A DNA stretch of 64,000 nucleotides, taken from Zoogloea sp. (GTDB lineage Bacteria; Pseudomonadota; Gammaproteobacteria; Burkholderiales; Rhodocyclaceae). The stretch spans positions 248,001 through 312,000 of the forward strand of contig JADKKC010000001.1 in NCBI GenBank assembly GCA_016720685.1, in the 5' to 3' direction. Position numbers and translations under genes: made by a program. Position 1 is the stretch's first letter. Every line of letters begins with the position of its first letter. Below the pieces are notes generated by a model that was not told the origin of the DNA, ran no database searches, and was given only the letters and a program-made list of their open reading frames with translations. This document shows positions 31,100 to 38,428 of the stretch, piece after piece.

Positions 31100-31927
31100 A
31101 TGGCACTCGTTAAAGTCAAGCCGACGTCCGCAGGTCGCCGCGCGGTAGTCAAGGTTGTCAGCCCGGGGTTGCACAAGGGTGCGCCTGTGGCGTCGTTGGT
31201 CGAGAAGCAGTCGAAAACTGCCGGCCGTAATAATAATGGTCACATCACCACGCGGCATAAGGGTGGTGGGCATAAGCAGCACTACCGTGTTGTCGATTTT
31301 CGTCGTAACAAAGACGGTATTGTGGCGAAGGTTGAGCGCCTGGAGTACGACCCTAATCGCTCGGCAAATATCGCGCTGCTGTGTTACGCCGATGGTGAGC
31401 GTCGCTATATCATCGCGTCCAAAGGCTTGGTTGTTGGCCAGACCGTGGTAAGTGGTTCGGAAGCTCCGATCAAGGCGGGTAATGCTCTGCCGATCCGGAA
31501 TATTCCTGTTGGTACGACTCTGCATTGTGTCGAGATGATTCCCGGCAAGGGAGCCCAGTTGGCACGTGCGGCTGGCACCTCGGTTCAACTGCTGGCCCGA
31601 GAGGGTATCTACGCTCAGGTTCGTTTGCGCTCGGGCGAAATCCGTCGCGTGCACATCGAGTGTCGTGCGACGGTTGGTGAAGTTGGCAACGAAGAGCATA
31701 GCCTGCGCAAGATTGGTAAGGCGGGTGCAAATCGTTGGCGTGGCATTCGACCGACTGTTCGCGGTACCGCGATGAACCCGGTCGATCACCCGCACGGTGG
31801 TGGCGAAGGCCGTACCGGTGAGGGCCGCGTGCCCGTCAGCCCGTGGGGTCAGCCGACCAAGGGTTATCGGACCCGTAGTGTCAAGCGTACCGACTCCATG
31901 ATTGTTCAGCGTCGGCACAAGCGATAA
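31100..31927 (+). CDS. rplB: 50S ribosomal protein L2
   Basis: L2, 275 residues, is a core 23S rRNA-binding protein required for subunit association and peptidyl transfer. The N-terminal SPGLHKG and NNNGHITTRHKGGGHKQHYR segments, and the C-terminal region with the universally conserved histidine (MNPVDHPHGGGEGRTGEGR, about 225-243) are present. Length and C-terminus (SMIVQRRHKR) are normal. In the S10 operon between rplW and rpsS. Confidence 0.98.
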   Translation: MALVKVKPTSAGRRAVVKVVSPGLHKGAPVASLVEKQSKTAGRNNNGHITTRHKGGGHKQHYRVVDFRRNKDGIVAKVERLEYDPNRSANIALLCYADGERRYIIASKGLVVGQTVVSGSEAPIKAGNALPIRNIPVGTTLHCVEMIPGKGAQLARAAGTSVQLLAREGIYAQVRLRSGEIRRVHIECRATVGEVGNEEHSLRKIGKAGANRWRGIRPTVRGTAMNPVDHPHGGGEGRTGEGRVPVSPWGQPTKGYRTRSVKRTDSMIVQRRHKR

Positions 31928-31937
31928 GAGGTAACAC

Positions 31938-32213
31938 ATGGCACGTTCTATTAAGAAAGGCCCCTTTATCGACGCTCACCTTCTCAAGAAGGTGGATGCC
32001 GCACGGGGCTCGAATGACAAGCGTCCGATCAAGACTTGGTCGCGACGCTCTACAGTTCTGCCGGATTTCGTCGGTTTGACCATTGCTGTTCATAACGGTC
32101 GCCAGCACATTCCGGTGTATGTTTCAGAAAATATGGTTGGTCACAAGCTCGGCGAATTTGCGCTGACCCGGACGTTCAAGGGTCACGCAGCGAGCAAGAA
32201 GGCCAAGCGCTAA
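31938..32213 (+). CDS. rpsS: 30S ribosomal protein S19
   Basis: S19, 91 residues, lies in the 30S head near the A-site finger and binds with S13. It reads MARSIKKGPFIDAHLLKKVD, RPIKTWSRRSTVLPDFVGLTIAVHNGRQHIPVYV and GHKLGEFALTRTFKGH, all family typical. The AAGAGG site precedes the ATG. rplV follows, with its ribosome site overlapping the rpsS stop. Confidence 0.97.
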   Translation: MARSIKKGPFIDAHLLKKVDAARGSNDKRPIKTWSRRSTVLPDFVGLTIAVHNGRQHIPVYVSENMVGHKLGEFALTRTFKGHAASKKAKR

Positions 32214-32225
32214 GGAGGAATGACG

Positions 32226-32555
32226 ATGGAAACTAAAGCCATTCTCCGCGGCGTTCGCCTGTCGGAACAAAAGGGTCGACTTGTTGCGGACCTCGTTCGT
32301 GGCAAGACCGTTGAGCAAGCTCTCAACATCTTGACCTTCAGCCCCAAGAAGGGCGCGAAGATCATCAAGAAAGTGGTTGAGTCAGCTATCGCCAATGCCG
32401 AGCACAACGATGGTGCTGATATTGATGCTCTGCGCGTCAAGACGATCTACGTTGAGCAAGGTACGACGTTGAAGCGCTTCACCGCCCGTGCAAAGGGCCG
32501 TGGAAATCGCATCAGCAAGCCGACCTGCCATATTTATGTGACGGTCGGAGAGTAA
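32226..32555 (+). CDS. rplV: 50S ribosomal protein L22
   Basis: L22, 109 residues, has a beta-hairpin in the exit tunnel. The start at ATG 32226 (METKAILRGVRLSEQKGRLVADLVRGKTV) is preferred because AGGAGG at 32213-32218 is correctly spaced for it, while the ATG at 32220 would be only 1 base away. The tunnel loop (TTLKRFTARAKGRGNRISKPTCHI) is unaltered. S10 operon. Confidence 0.96.
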   Translation: METKAILRGVRLSEQKGRLVADLVRGKTVEQALNILTFSPKKGAKIIKKVVESAIANAEHNDGADIDALRVKTIYVEQGTTLKRFTARAKGRGNRISKPTCHIYVTVGE

Positions 32556-32564
32556 GGGGATCCT

Positions 32565-33389
32565 ATGGGACAGAAAATCCATCCGACTGGCTTTCGCCTG
32601 GCGGTAACGCGTAACTGGGGCTCGCGCTGGTTCGCTACGGGTAGCGATTTCGCCACGATGCTCAACGAGGACCTGAAGGTCCGTGCGCATTTGAAGAAAA
32701 AGCTTGCCCACGCTTCCGTTAGCCGTGTGGTCATCGAACGCCCTGCAAAAAACGCCCGTATTACCGTTTTCAGCGCCCGTCCGGGTGTTGTTATTGGCAA
32801 GAAGGGTGAAGACATCGAAAAGCTGAAGGCCGAACTCCAAAGCATCATGGGCGTTCCGGTTCATGTGAATATCGAAGAAGTTCGCAAGCCCGAGACCGAT
32901 GCGCAGTTGATCGCTGATTCCATTTCTCAGCAGCTCGTCAAGCGGATCATGTTCCGTCGTGCGATGAAGCGTGCTATGCAGAATGCAATGCGCCTTGGTG
33001 CGCAGGGTATCAAGATCATGAGTTCCGGGCGTCTGAACGGTGCTGAGATTGCCCGTACGGAATGGTATCGGGAAGGGCGAGTGCCTTTGCACACTTTGCG
33101 TGCAGACATCGATTATGGTGTTTCTGAAGCGCATACGACCTATGGTGTTATCGGCATCAAGGTGTGGGTGTACAAGGGTGAGGCGCTTGCTCGTAACGAG
33201 CAGCCCGCGGCGACGGATAACGAAGGCGACAATCGTCGCGGTCGTCGTCGCAATGAGGGTGCCGACAACAAGCCGGGTGCCAAGCGGCCCGCACGCCGTA
33301 CTGGCGGCGAGCAGGCTGACGGCGCAAAACGGATCAAGAAAGAAGCAGGAGTGAATGATGCTGCAGCCGTCGAGAAGGAAGTATCGTAA
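32565..33389 (+). CDS. rpsC: 30S ribosomal protein S3 with extended C-terminal tail
   Basis: S3, 274 residues, about 40 longer than the enteric protein. The N-terminal KH domain with VVIGKKGEDIEKLK and the C-terminal S3 domain (GRLNGAEIARTEWYREGRVPLHTLRADIDYG) are normal; the additional tail after about residue 212 is highly charged (EGDNRRGRRRNEG, KPGAKRPARR) and probably disordered. S3 forms part of the mRNA entry site. The end overlaps the start of rplP by 32 bases in another frame. Confidence 0.97.
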   Translation: MGQKIHPTGFRLAVTRNWGSRWFATGSDFATMLNEDLKVRAHLKKKLAHASVSRVVIERPAKNARITVFSARPGVVIGKKGEDIEKLKAELQSIMGVPVHVNIEEVRKPETDAQLIADSISQQLVKRIMFRRAMKRAMQNAMRLGAQGIKIMSSGRLNGAEIARTEWYREGRVPLHTLRADIDYGVSEAHTTYGVIGIKVWVYKGEALARNEQPAATDNEGDNRRGRRRNEGADNKPGAKRPARRTGGEQADGAKRIKKEAGVNDAAAVEKEVS

Positions 33390-33771
33390 GGAGCAGAAGG
33401 GCCGCAACAAGGGTCTCGCCACCCGCGGCGCCAAGGTAAGCTTTGGCGAGTACGGTCTGAAGGCGGTTGGGCGTGGTCGTCTTACTGCTCGTCAGATCGA
33501 GTCTGCTCGTCGTGCGATGACTCGCCACATCAAGCGTGGTGGTCGTATTTGGATTCGCGTTTTCCCGGATAAGCCTATCTCGCAAAAGCCGGCGGAAGTG
33601 CGTATGGGTAACGGTAAGGGTAGCCCTGAGTATTGGGTGGCTGAGATCCAGCCGGGCAAGGTTCTTTACGAAATGGATGGTGTTGATGAGGCACTGGCTC
33701 GCGAGGCGTTTCGCCTGGCTGCGGCCAAGCTGCCGATCGAGACCGTCTTCGTTGTCCGGATGGTGGGGTAA
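33358..33771 (+). CDS. rplP: 50S ribosomal protein L16
   Basis: L16, 137 residues, helps position the A-site tRNA. The start at ATG 33358 (MLQPSRRKYRKEQKGRNKG) is the canonical L16 N-terminus, 6 bases after AGGAG; the adjacent ATG at 33355 would add one Met. The start lies inside the rpsC end. ARRAMTRHIKRGGRIWIRVFPDKP and GNGKGSPEYWVAEIQPGK are typical. Confidence 0.96.
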   Translation: MLQPSRRKYRKEQKGRNKGLATRGAKVSFGEYGLKAVGRGRLTARQIESARRAMTRHIKRGGRIWIRVFPDKPISQKPAEVRMGNGKGSPEYWVAEIQPGKVLYEMDGVDEALAREAFRLAAAKLPIETVFVVRMVG

Positions 33772-33774
33772 AAC

Positions 33775-33969
33775 ATGAAAGCTTCGGAATTGCGGGCGAA
33801 AGATGCCAGCCAACTGAATGCAGAACTGCTTGAGCTTCTGAAGGCGCAGTTCAGCCTTCGCATGCAGATCGCGACGCAGCAGTTGAGCAATACTTCGCAA
33901 CTCGGCAAAGTTCGTAAGGATATTGCTCGTGTGAGGACCATTCTTCGCGAGAAGGTGGGTGCGAAATGA
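33775..33969 (+). CDS. rpmC: 50S ribosomal protein L29
   Basis: L29, 64 residues, is a small helical protein at the tunnel exit beside L23. MKASELRAKDASQLNAELLELLKAQFSLRMQ and SQLGKVRKDIARVRTILREK match the family. It starts 3 bases after rplP and its TGA overlaps the ATG of rpsQ (33966-33969). Confidence 0.95.
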   Translation: MKASELRAKDASQLNAELLELLKAQFSLRMQIATQQLSNTSQLGKVRKDIARVRTILREKVGAK

Positions 33970-34235
33970 ACGATCAGGCAAAGAAAAACAAGCGCGTTGA
34001 AGTTGGTCGCGTTGTGAGTGACAAGATGACCAACACCGTTACGGTGCTGGTGGAGCGTCGCGTGAAGCATCCGTTGTATGGCAAGGTGATCACGCGCACT
34101 GCTAAATACCATGCTGACGTTCAGGCTGGTGTTGCGAAGGAGGGTGATCTCGTCGAAATCGAAGAGTGTCGTCCGATCTCCAAGACCAAAACCTGGCGTG
34201 TCACGAAGGTTCTTGAGCAGGTTGTGGCTGTTTAA
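33966..34235 (+). CDS. rpsQ: 30S ribosomal protein S17
   Basis: S17, 89 residues, is an OB-fold primary binder of 16S rRNA. VGRVVSDKMTNTVTVLVERRVKHPLYGK and the terminal SKTKTWRVTKVLEQVV are typical. Last gene of the S10 operon; a strong hairpin follows 16 bases later and separates it from the spc operon. Confidence 0.96.
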   Translation: MNDQAKKNKRVEVGRVVSDKMTNTVTVLVERRVKHPLYGKVITRTAKYHADVQAGVAKEGDLVEIEECRPISKTKTWRVTKVLEQVVAV

Positions 34236-34251
34236 GTAGTTTTGTTGTATA

Positions 34252-34281
34252 AATGGCTTGCCAAGTGATTGGCAAGCCATT
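34252..34281 (+). terminator. Terminator between the S10 and spc operons
   Basis: A perfect 13-bp stem AATGGCTTGCCAA (34252-34264) / TTGGCAAGCCATT (34269-34281) with a GTGA tetraloop, followed by ATTATTGCC. The T-tract is short and interrupted, so termination may be partial. The following about 100 bases up to rplN are free of genes and probably hold the spc promoter, which I cannot place with certainty. Confidence 0.7.
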
Positions 34282-34383
34282 ATTATTGCCGTCTTTGCTC
34301 TTGCACGGTTCCTGTGCAAGTCCAATCAACCCGAACGGGATCCAAGACTGGCCACGCTTAGTGTGTCAAGTTGGAGAGTTTAA

Positions 34384-34752
34384 ATGATCCAAATGCAAAC
34401 GATGCTGGACGTCGCCGATAATACCGGCGCACGTTATGTGATGTGCATCAAGGTGTTGGGCGGCTCCAAGCGTCGCTACGCCGGGGTGGGTGACATCATC
34501 AAGGTGAGTATCAAAGATGCGGCCCCGCGTGGTCGTGTCAAAAAAGGTGACGTGTATAGCGCCGTGGTGGTTCGTACCGCCAAGGGTGTGCGTCGTCCGG
34601 ATGGCTCGCTGATCAAGTTTGATCGCAATGCAGCGGTCCTGCTTAATAACAAGGGCGAGCCGATTGGTACGCGCATCTTCGGGCCGGTGACGCGTGAGTT
34701 GCGCACCGAGAAGTTCATGAAGATCGTATCCCTGGCGCCCGAAGTTCTTTAA
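34384..34752 (+). CDS. rplN: 50S ribosomal protein L14
   Basis: L14, 122 residues, forms an intersubunit bridge with 16S helix 44. MIQMQTMLDVADNTGARYVMCIKVLGGSKRRYA, the L14 signature DIIKVSIKDAAPRGRVKKGDVY and GTRIFGPVTRELRTEKFMKIVSLAPEVL are complete. First gene of the spc operon, 9 bases before rplX. Confidence 0.97.
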   Translation: MIQMQTMLDVADNTGARYVMCIKVLGGSKRRYAGVGDIIKVSIKDAAPRGRVKKGDVYSAVVVRTAKGVRRPDGSLIKFDRNAAVLLNNKGEPIGTRIFGPVTRELRTEKFMKIVSLAPEVL

Positions 34753-34761
34753 GGAGTAGTT

Positions 34762-35076
34762 GTGAATAAGATTCGCAAAGGCGACGAAGTTGCCGTCCTT
34801 ACGGGCAAGGATAAGGGTAAGCGCGGTACCGTGCTGCGAGCTGATGCCGACTTCGTTGTGGTTGAAGGCATTAACCGCGTCAAGAAGCATGTCCGTCCGA
34901 ATCCGATGAAGGGCCAGGTTGGCGGCATTGTCGAGAAGGAAATGCCGATTCAGGCTTCTAACGTGGCAGTGTTTAATTCAGCTACACAGAAGCCCGGTCG
35001 CGTGGGCTTCAAGGTGCTTGAAGATGGTCGCAAGGTGCGCGTCTTCAAGTCCAGTGGCGAAGTAGTGGATGCGTAA
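34762..35076 (+). CDS. rplX: 50S ribosomal protein L24
   Basis: L24, 104 residues, is an early assembly protein near the tunnel exit. It starts with GTG at 34762 behind AAGGAG. The KOW motif is in KGDEVAVLTGKDKGKRGTVL (about 6-25), and EGINRVKKHVRPNPMKGQVGGIVEKEMPIQASNVAVFN is typical. spc operon. Confidence 0.96.
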   Translation: MNKIRKGDEVAVLTGKDKGKRGTVLRADADFVVVEGINRVKKHVRPNPMKGQVGGIVEKEMPIQASNVAVFNSATQKPGRVGFKVLEDGRKVRVFKSSGEVVDA

Positions 35077-35085
35077 GGGATAGTC

Positions 35086-35625
35086 ATGGCGCGCCTGCAA
35101 GAATTCTATAAAGAGACCATTTCGCCGGAGCTTCTTCAAAAGTTCGGTTACAAGTCGGTCATGCAAGTACCGCGGATCACCAAGATCACCCTGAACATGG
35201 GTGTTGGTGAAGCTGTGGGTGACAAGAAAGTGCTCGACTACGCTGTGGGTGATCTGCAGAAGGTTGCGGGTCAGAAGCCGGTCACAACCAAGGCCAAGAA
35301 GTCGATTGCTGGCTTCAAGATTCGTGATGGCTACCCGATCGGTTGCATGGTTACGCTTCGCGGACCGCGCATGTACGAGTTTCTGGATCGCTTGGTGACT
35401 ATTGCCATGCCGCGTATTCGCGACTTCCGCGGTATTGCTGGCAAGGGTTTTGATGGTCGGGGTAATTACAACCTCGGCGTCAAGGAGCAGATTATTTTCC
35501 CGGAAATCGAGTACGACAAGATCGACGCGCTGCGCGGGATGAATATCAGCATCACTACGACTGCGAAGTCGGACGACGAGGCGCGCGCACTGCTCGCAGC
35601 GTTTAAGTTCCCTTTTAAGAACTGA
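35086..35625 (+). CDS. rplE: 50S ribosomal protein L5
   Basis: L5, 179 residues, binds 5S rRNA and contacts the P-site tRNA. KITLNMGVGEAVGDKK, the loop KPVTTKAKKSIAGFKIRDGYPIGCMVTLRG and the end region NLGVKEQIIFPEIEYDKIDALRGMNISITTTA are typical. It is intact. rpsN follows after 7 bases. Confidence 0.97.
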   Translation: MARLQEFYKETISPELLQKFGYKSVMQVPRITKITLNMGVGEAVGDKKVLDYAVGDLQKVAGQKPVTTKAKKSIAGFKIRDGYPIGCMVTLRGPRMYEFLDRLVTIAMPRIRDFRGIAGKGFDGRGNYNLGVKEQIIFPEIEYDKIDALRGMNISITTTAKSDDEARALLAAFKFPFKN

Positions 35626-35632
35626 GGGTTTT

Positions 35633-35938
35633 ATGGCGAAACTGTCCCTGATCAATCGCGAAGAGAAGCGTGCAAAGACTGTTGCGAAATTCGCAGCAAA
35701 GCGCGCTGCTCTGTTCGAGCAGATCAACAACGCCAAGCTGTCGGACGAGGAGCGTATGGCTGCACGTCTTAAGCTGCAGCAATTGCCGCGTAACGCGAGT
35801 CCGAGCCGTCAGCGTAATCGCTGCGAGCAAACCGGTCGTCCGCGTGGTGTTTTCCGTAAATTCGGTCTGTGCCGTAACAAGCTGCGCGAAGTTGCCTTCC
35901 GCGGTGAAGTTCCTGGCATGACCAAGGCAAGCTGGTAA
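35633..35938 (+). CDS. rpsN: 30S ribosomal protein S14 (zinc-free long form)
   Basis: S14, 101 residues, the long form without the zinc-binding CxxC pairs: only isolated cysteines occur (RNRCEQTGRPRG, FGLCRNKLREV). The end FRGEVPGMTKASW is typical. It is late-assembling in the 30S head. spc operon, 10 bases before rpsH. Confidence 0.97.
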   Translation: MAKLSLINREEKRAKTVAKFAAKRAALFEQINNAKLSDEERMAARLKLQQLPRNASPSRQRNRCEQTGRPRGVFRKFGLCRNKLREVAFRGEVPGMTKASW

Positions 35939-35948
35939 GGGGTCGAAG

Positions 35949-36344
35949 ATGAGCATGTCTGATCCGATCGCCGATATGCTGACGCGGATTCGTAACGCGC
36001 AGCAGGCGCAAAAGAGCTCTGTCGCGATGCCTTCCTCCAAGCTGAAGGTGGCGATTGCAAAGGTTCTGAAGAGCGAAGGTTACATTGATGACTTCGCTGT
36101 CAATCAAAACGATGGCAAGCCTGAATTGGGTCTGTCGCTGAAGTATTACGCAGGTCGTCCGGTTATCGAGCGCATTGAGCGCGTTAGCCGTCCTGGTCTT
36201 CGCGTGTACAAGGGCTGCGACGATTTGCCTCGTGTAATGAACGGCTTGGGTGTGGCAATTGTTTCGACCCCCAAGGGTGTGATGACCGACCGCGCTGCGC
36301 GCGCTGCCAGTGCTGGCGGCGAAGTGCTCTGCATCGTGGCTTAA
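35949..36344 (+). CDS. rpsH: 30S ribosomal protein S8
   Basis: S8, 131 residues, binds the central 16S domain; in enterics it represses the spc operon by binding the rplE mRNA. It starts MSMSDPIADMLTRIRNAQQAQ; GLGVAIVSTPKGVMTDRAARAASAGGEVLCIVA is the conserved C-terminal RNA-binding part. It is intact. Confidence 0.97.
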   Translation: MSMSDPIADMLTRIRNAQQAQKSSVAMPSSKLKVAIAKVLKSEGYIDDFAVNQNDGKPELGLSLKYYAGRPVIERIERVSRPGLRVYKGCDDLPRVMNGLGVAIVSTPKGVMTDRAARAASAGGEVLCIVA

Positions 36345-36356
36345 GGGAGAGTTGAT

Positions 36357-36890
36357 ATGTCCCGTGTAGCCAAGAATCCGGTTGTTTTGCCCGCAGGTGT
36401 TGATGTAAGCATTGATGCTTCGCAAATTGTCGTTAAAGGGCCTCTCGGTTCGCTTGTGCAGACTTTGCATCCGTCTGTGAAAATTGAGCGCGGCGAAGCC
36501 GGTGTTCAATGTACGGCAATTGAAGGCGCTGTTAATAGCAAGGCCATGTCCGGGACGATGCGTGCCCTGGTCAATAACATGGTTACTGGCGTTTCGAAGG
36601 GTTTTGAGCGGAAGCTTAACCTGGTGGGCGTTGGCTATCGTGCTCAGGCTCAAGGCGACAAATTGAACCTGACGCTGGGTTTCTCTCACCCGGTTGTGCA
36701 TCAGATGCCGGCAGGTGTGAAGGTGGAGACACCGACCCAGACCGAAATTGTTATTAAGGGTGTCGACAAGCAAGCTGTCGGCAAGGTTGCTGCTGAAGTC
36801 CGCGCCTATCGAGCTCCGGAGCCCTACAAGGGCAAGGGTGTCCGCTATGCAGATGAAGTGGTTGTCTTGAAAGAAACCAAGAAGAAGTAA
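36357..36890 (+). CDS. rplF: 50S ribosomal protein L6
   Basis: L6, 177 residues with two similar domains, lies near the sarcin-ricin loop. MSRVAKNPVVLPAGVDV, GVSKGFERKLNLVGVGYRA and the L6 signature PEPYKGKGVRYADEVVVLKETKKK at the end are normal. Between rpsH and rplR in the spc operon. Confidence 0.97.
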   Translation: MSRVAKNPVVLPAGVDVSIDASQIVVKGPLGSLVQTLHPSVKIERGEAGVQCTAIEGAVNSKAMSGTMRALVNNMVTGVSKGFERKLNLVGVGYRAQAQGDKLNLTLGFSHPVVHQMPAGVKVETPTQTEIVIKGVDKQAVGKVAAEVRAYRAPEPYKGKGVRYADEVVVLKETKKK

Positions 36891-36899
36891 GGGCGGATC

Positions 36900-37256
36900 A
36901 TGATCACCAAGAAGGAAACGCGTTTGCGCCGGTCACGGAAAACCCGTGCCAAGATTGCGGAAATGAAGGCAGTCCGTCTGTCCGTGTTCCGTTCGAACAG
37001 CCACATCTATGCGCAGGTTATTGCGGGTTGTGGTTCCAAGGTTTTGGCTGCCGCTTCTACCGTGGAGGCCGAAGTTCGGTCCCAGGTGTCGAACGGTGGC
37101 AACAAGGCGGCCGCCGAGCTGGTCGGCAAGCTGATTGCAGAGCGCGCCAAGGCGGCGGGTATCGAGGCGGTTGCTTTTGATCGCTCCGGTTTCCAGTATC
37201 ACGGCCGCGTCAAAGCGCTTGCCGAAGCCGCCCGCGAAGGCGGATTGAAGTTCTAA
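36900..37256 (+). CDS. rplR: 50S ribosomal protein L18
   Basis: L18, 118 residues, binds 5S rRNA with L5. The basic N-terminus (KKETRLRRSRKTRAKI) is followed by RLSVFRSNSHIYAQVI and the terminal FDRSGFQYHGRVKALAEAAREGGLKF. A weak GGGCGG site lies before the ATG at 36900. Typical length, spc operon. Confidence 0.96.
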   Translation: MITKKETRLRRSRKTRAKIAEMKAVRLSVFRSNSHIYAQVIAGCGSKVLAAASTVEAEVRSQVSNGGNKAAAELVGKLIAERAKAAGIEAVAFDRSGFQYHGRVKALAEAAREGGLKF

Positions 37257-37268
37257 GCGAGGTTTAGC

Positions 37269-37793
37269 ATGGCTAAGCAGCAAACTAAGAAAGTGCAGGC
37301 CTCGGACGAGCGCGATGACGGCCTGCGCGAAAAGATGGTTTCCATCAATCGCGTAACCAAAGTTGTGAAGGGCGGCCGGATCCTCGGTTTTGCAGCTCTT
37401 ACGGTGGTTGGCGATGGTGACGGCAGCATTGGTATGGGCAAGGGCAAGTCCCGGGAAGTGCCTGTTGCTGTTCAGAAGGCGATGGAAGAAGCTCGTCGCA
37501 AAATGAACAAGGTTTCACTGAAGAACGGCACCTTGCATCATTCGGTGACTGGCAAGCACGGTGCATCCTTTGTGCTTATGCAGCCGGCTCCGACGGGTAC
37601 CGGGATTATCGCAGGCGGCGCGATGCGCGCCGTTTTCGAAGTTATGGGCGTTACCGATATCATCGCGAAGTCCATTGGTTCGACGAATCCCTACAACGTC
37701 GTTCGTGCGACGCTGAATGGGCTTATGGCCACCAACGCTCCTTCGGTTATTGCTGCCAAGCGCGGCAAGACTGTTGAAGAGATTCAGGGGTAA
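37269..37793 (+). CDS. rpsE: 30S ribosomal protein S5
   Basis: S5, 174 residues, is near the mRNA entry site and affects fidelity. The N-terminal S5 signature KMVSINRVTKVVKGGRILGFAALTVVGDGDG is unchanged in the spectinomycin loop region, and GKSREVPVAVQKAMEEARRKM and GGAMRAVFEVMGVTDIIAKSIGSTNPYNVVRAT are typical. rpmD follows after 3 bases. Confidence 0.97.
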   Translation: MAKQQTKKVQASDERDDGLREKMVSINRVTKVVKGGRILGFAALTVVGDGDGSIGMGKGKSREVPVAVQKAMEEARRKMNKVSLKNGTLHHSVTGKHGASFVLMQPAPTGTGIIAGGAMRAVFEVMGVTDIIAKSIGSTNPYNVVRATLNGLMATNAPSVIAAKRGKTVEEIQG

Positions 37794-37796
37794 GTC

Positions 37797-37979
37797 ATGT
37801 CCGATAAGAAATTGAAGGTCACGCTTGTGAAGAGCGTTATCGGTACGAAGCAATCCCATCGTGCAACCGTTCGCGGTCTTGGACTTCGCCGACTCCACCA
37901 CACGGTGGAACTGCAGGACACTCCTGCAGTGCGTGGCATGATTACCAAGGTCGCTTACCTCGTTAAGTGTGAGGCTTAA
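37797..37979 (+). CDS. rpmD: 50S ribosomal protein L30
   Basis: L30, 60 residues. LKVTLVKSVIGTKQSHRATVRGLGLRRLHHTVELQDTPAVRGMI covers the whole family signature. Its TAA is immediately followed by the ATG of rplO with no spacing, so the two are coupled. spc operon. Confidence 0.95.
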   Translation: MSDKKLKVTLVKSVIGTKQSHRATVRGLGLRRLHHTVELQDTPAVRGMITKVAYLVKCEA

Positions 37980-38420
37980 ATGCGCCTGAATGCCATTAAA
38001 CCTGCAGCGGGCGCAAAGCACGCTGCTAAGCGAGTGGGTCGTGGAATCGGTAGCGGTCTGGGTAAGACTGCCGGCCGCGGTCATAAGGGTCAAAAGTCCC
38101 GTACTGGTGGATTCCACAAAGTCGGCTTCGAGGGCGGTCAGATGCCCATGCAGCGCCGTCTGCCGAAGCGTGGTTTTGTTTCGCTGACACGTGCGCGTAT
38201 TGCTGAAGTTCGTCTTTCGGAGCTTGAGGCTCTGCCGGTGGATGATGTTGATTTGCTCGTTCTTCAGCAAGCGGGCATTGTTGCCGCGGACGCTTTGGCT
38301 GCGAAGGTTGTTCTTTCGGGCGCTATCGGCCGCAAGGTTAACCTGCGCGGTGTCGGTGTGACGAAGGGTGCCAAGGCGGCCATCGAGGCTGTCGGCGGTA
38401 CTGTCGAGTCTGCTGAGTAA
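37980..38420 (+). CDS. rplO: 50S ribosomal protein L15
   Basis: L15, 146 residues. The glycine-rich basic N-terminus (KRVGRGIGSGLGKTAGRGHKGQKSR, GGFHKVGFEGGQMPMQRRLPKRGF) threads into 23S rRNA; the C-terminal globular part ends GAKAAIEAVGGTVESAE. It starts at the base after the rpmD stop. secY follows after 8 bases. Confidence 0.96.
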   Translation: MRLNAIKPAAGAKHAAKRVGRGIGSGLGKTAGRGHKGQKSRTGGFHKVGFEGGQMPMQRRLPKRGFVSLTRARIAEVRLSELEALPVDDVDLLVLQQAGIVAADALAAKVVLSGAIGRKVNLRGVGVTKGAKAAIEAVGGTVESAE

Positions 38421-38428
38421 GGCGTAAC

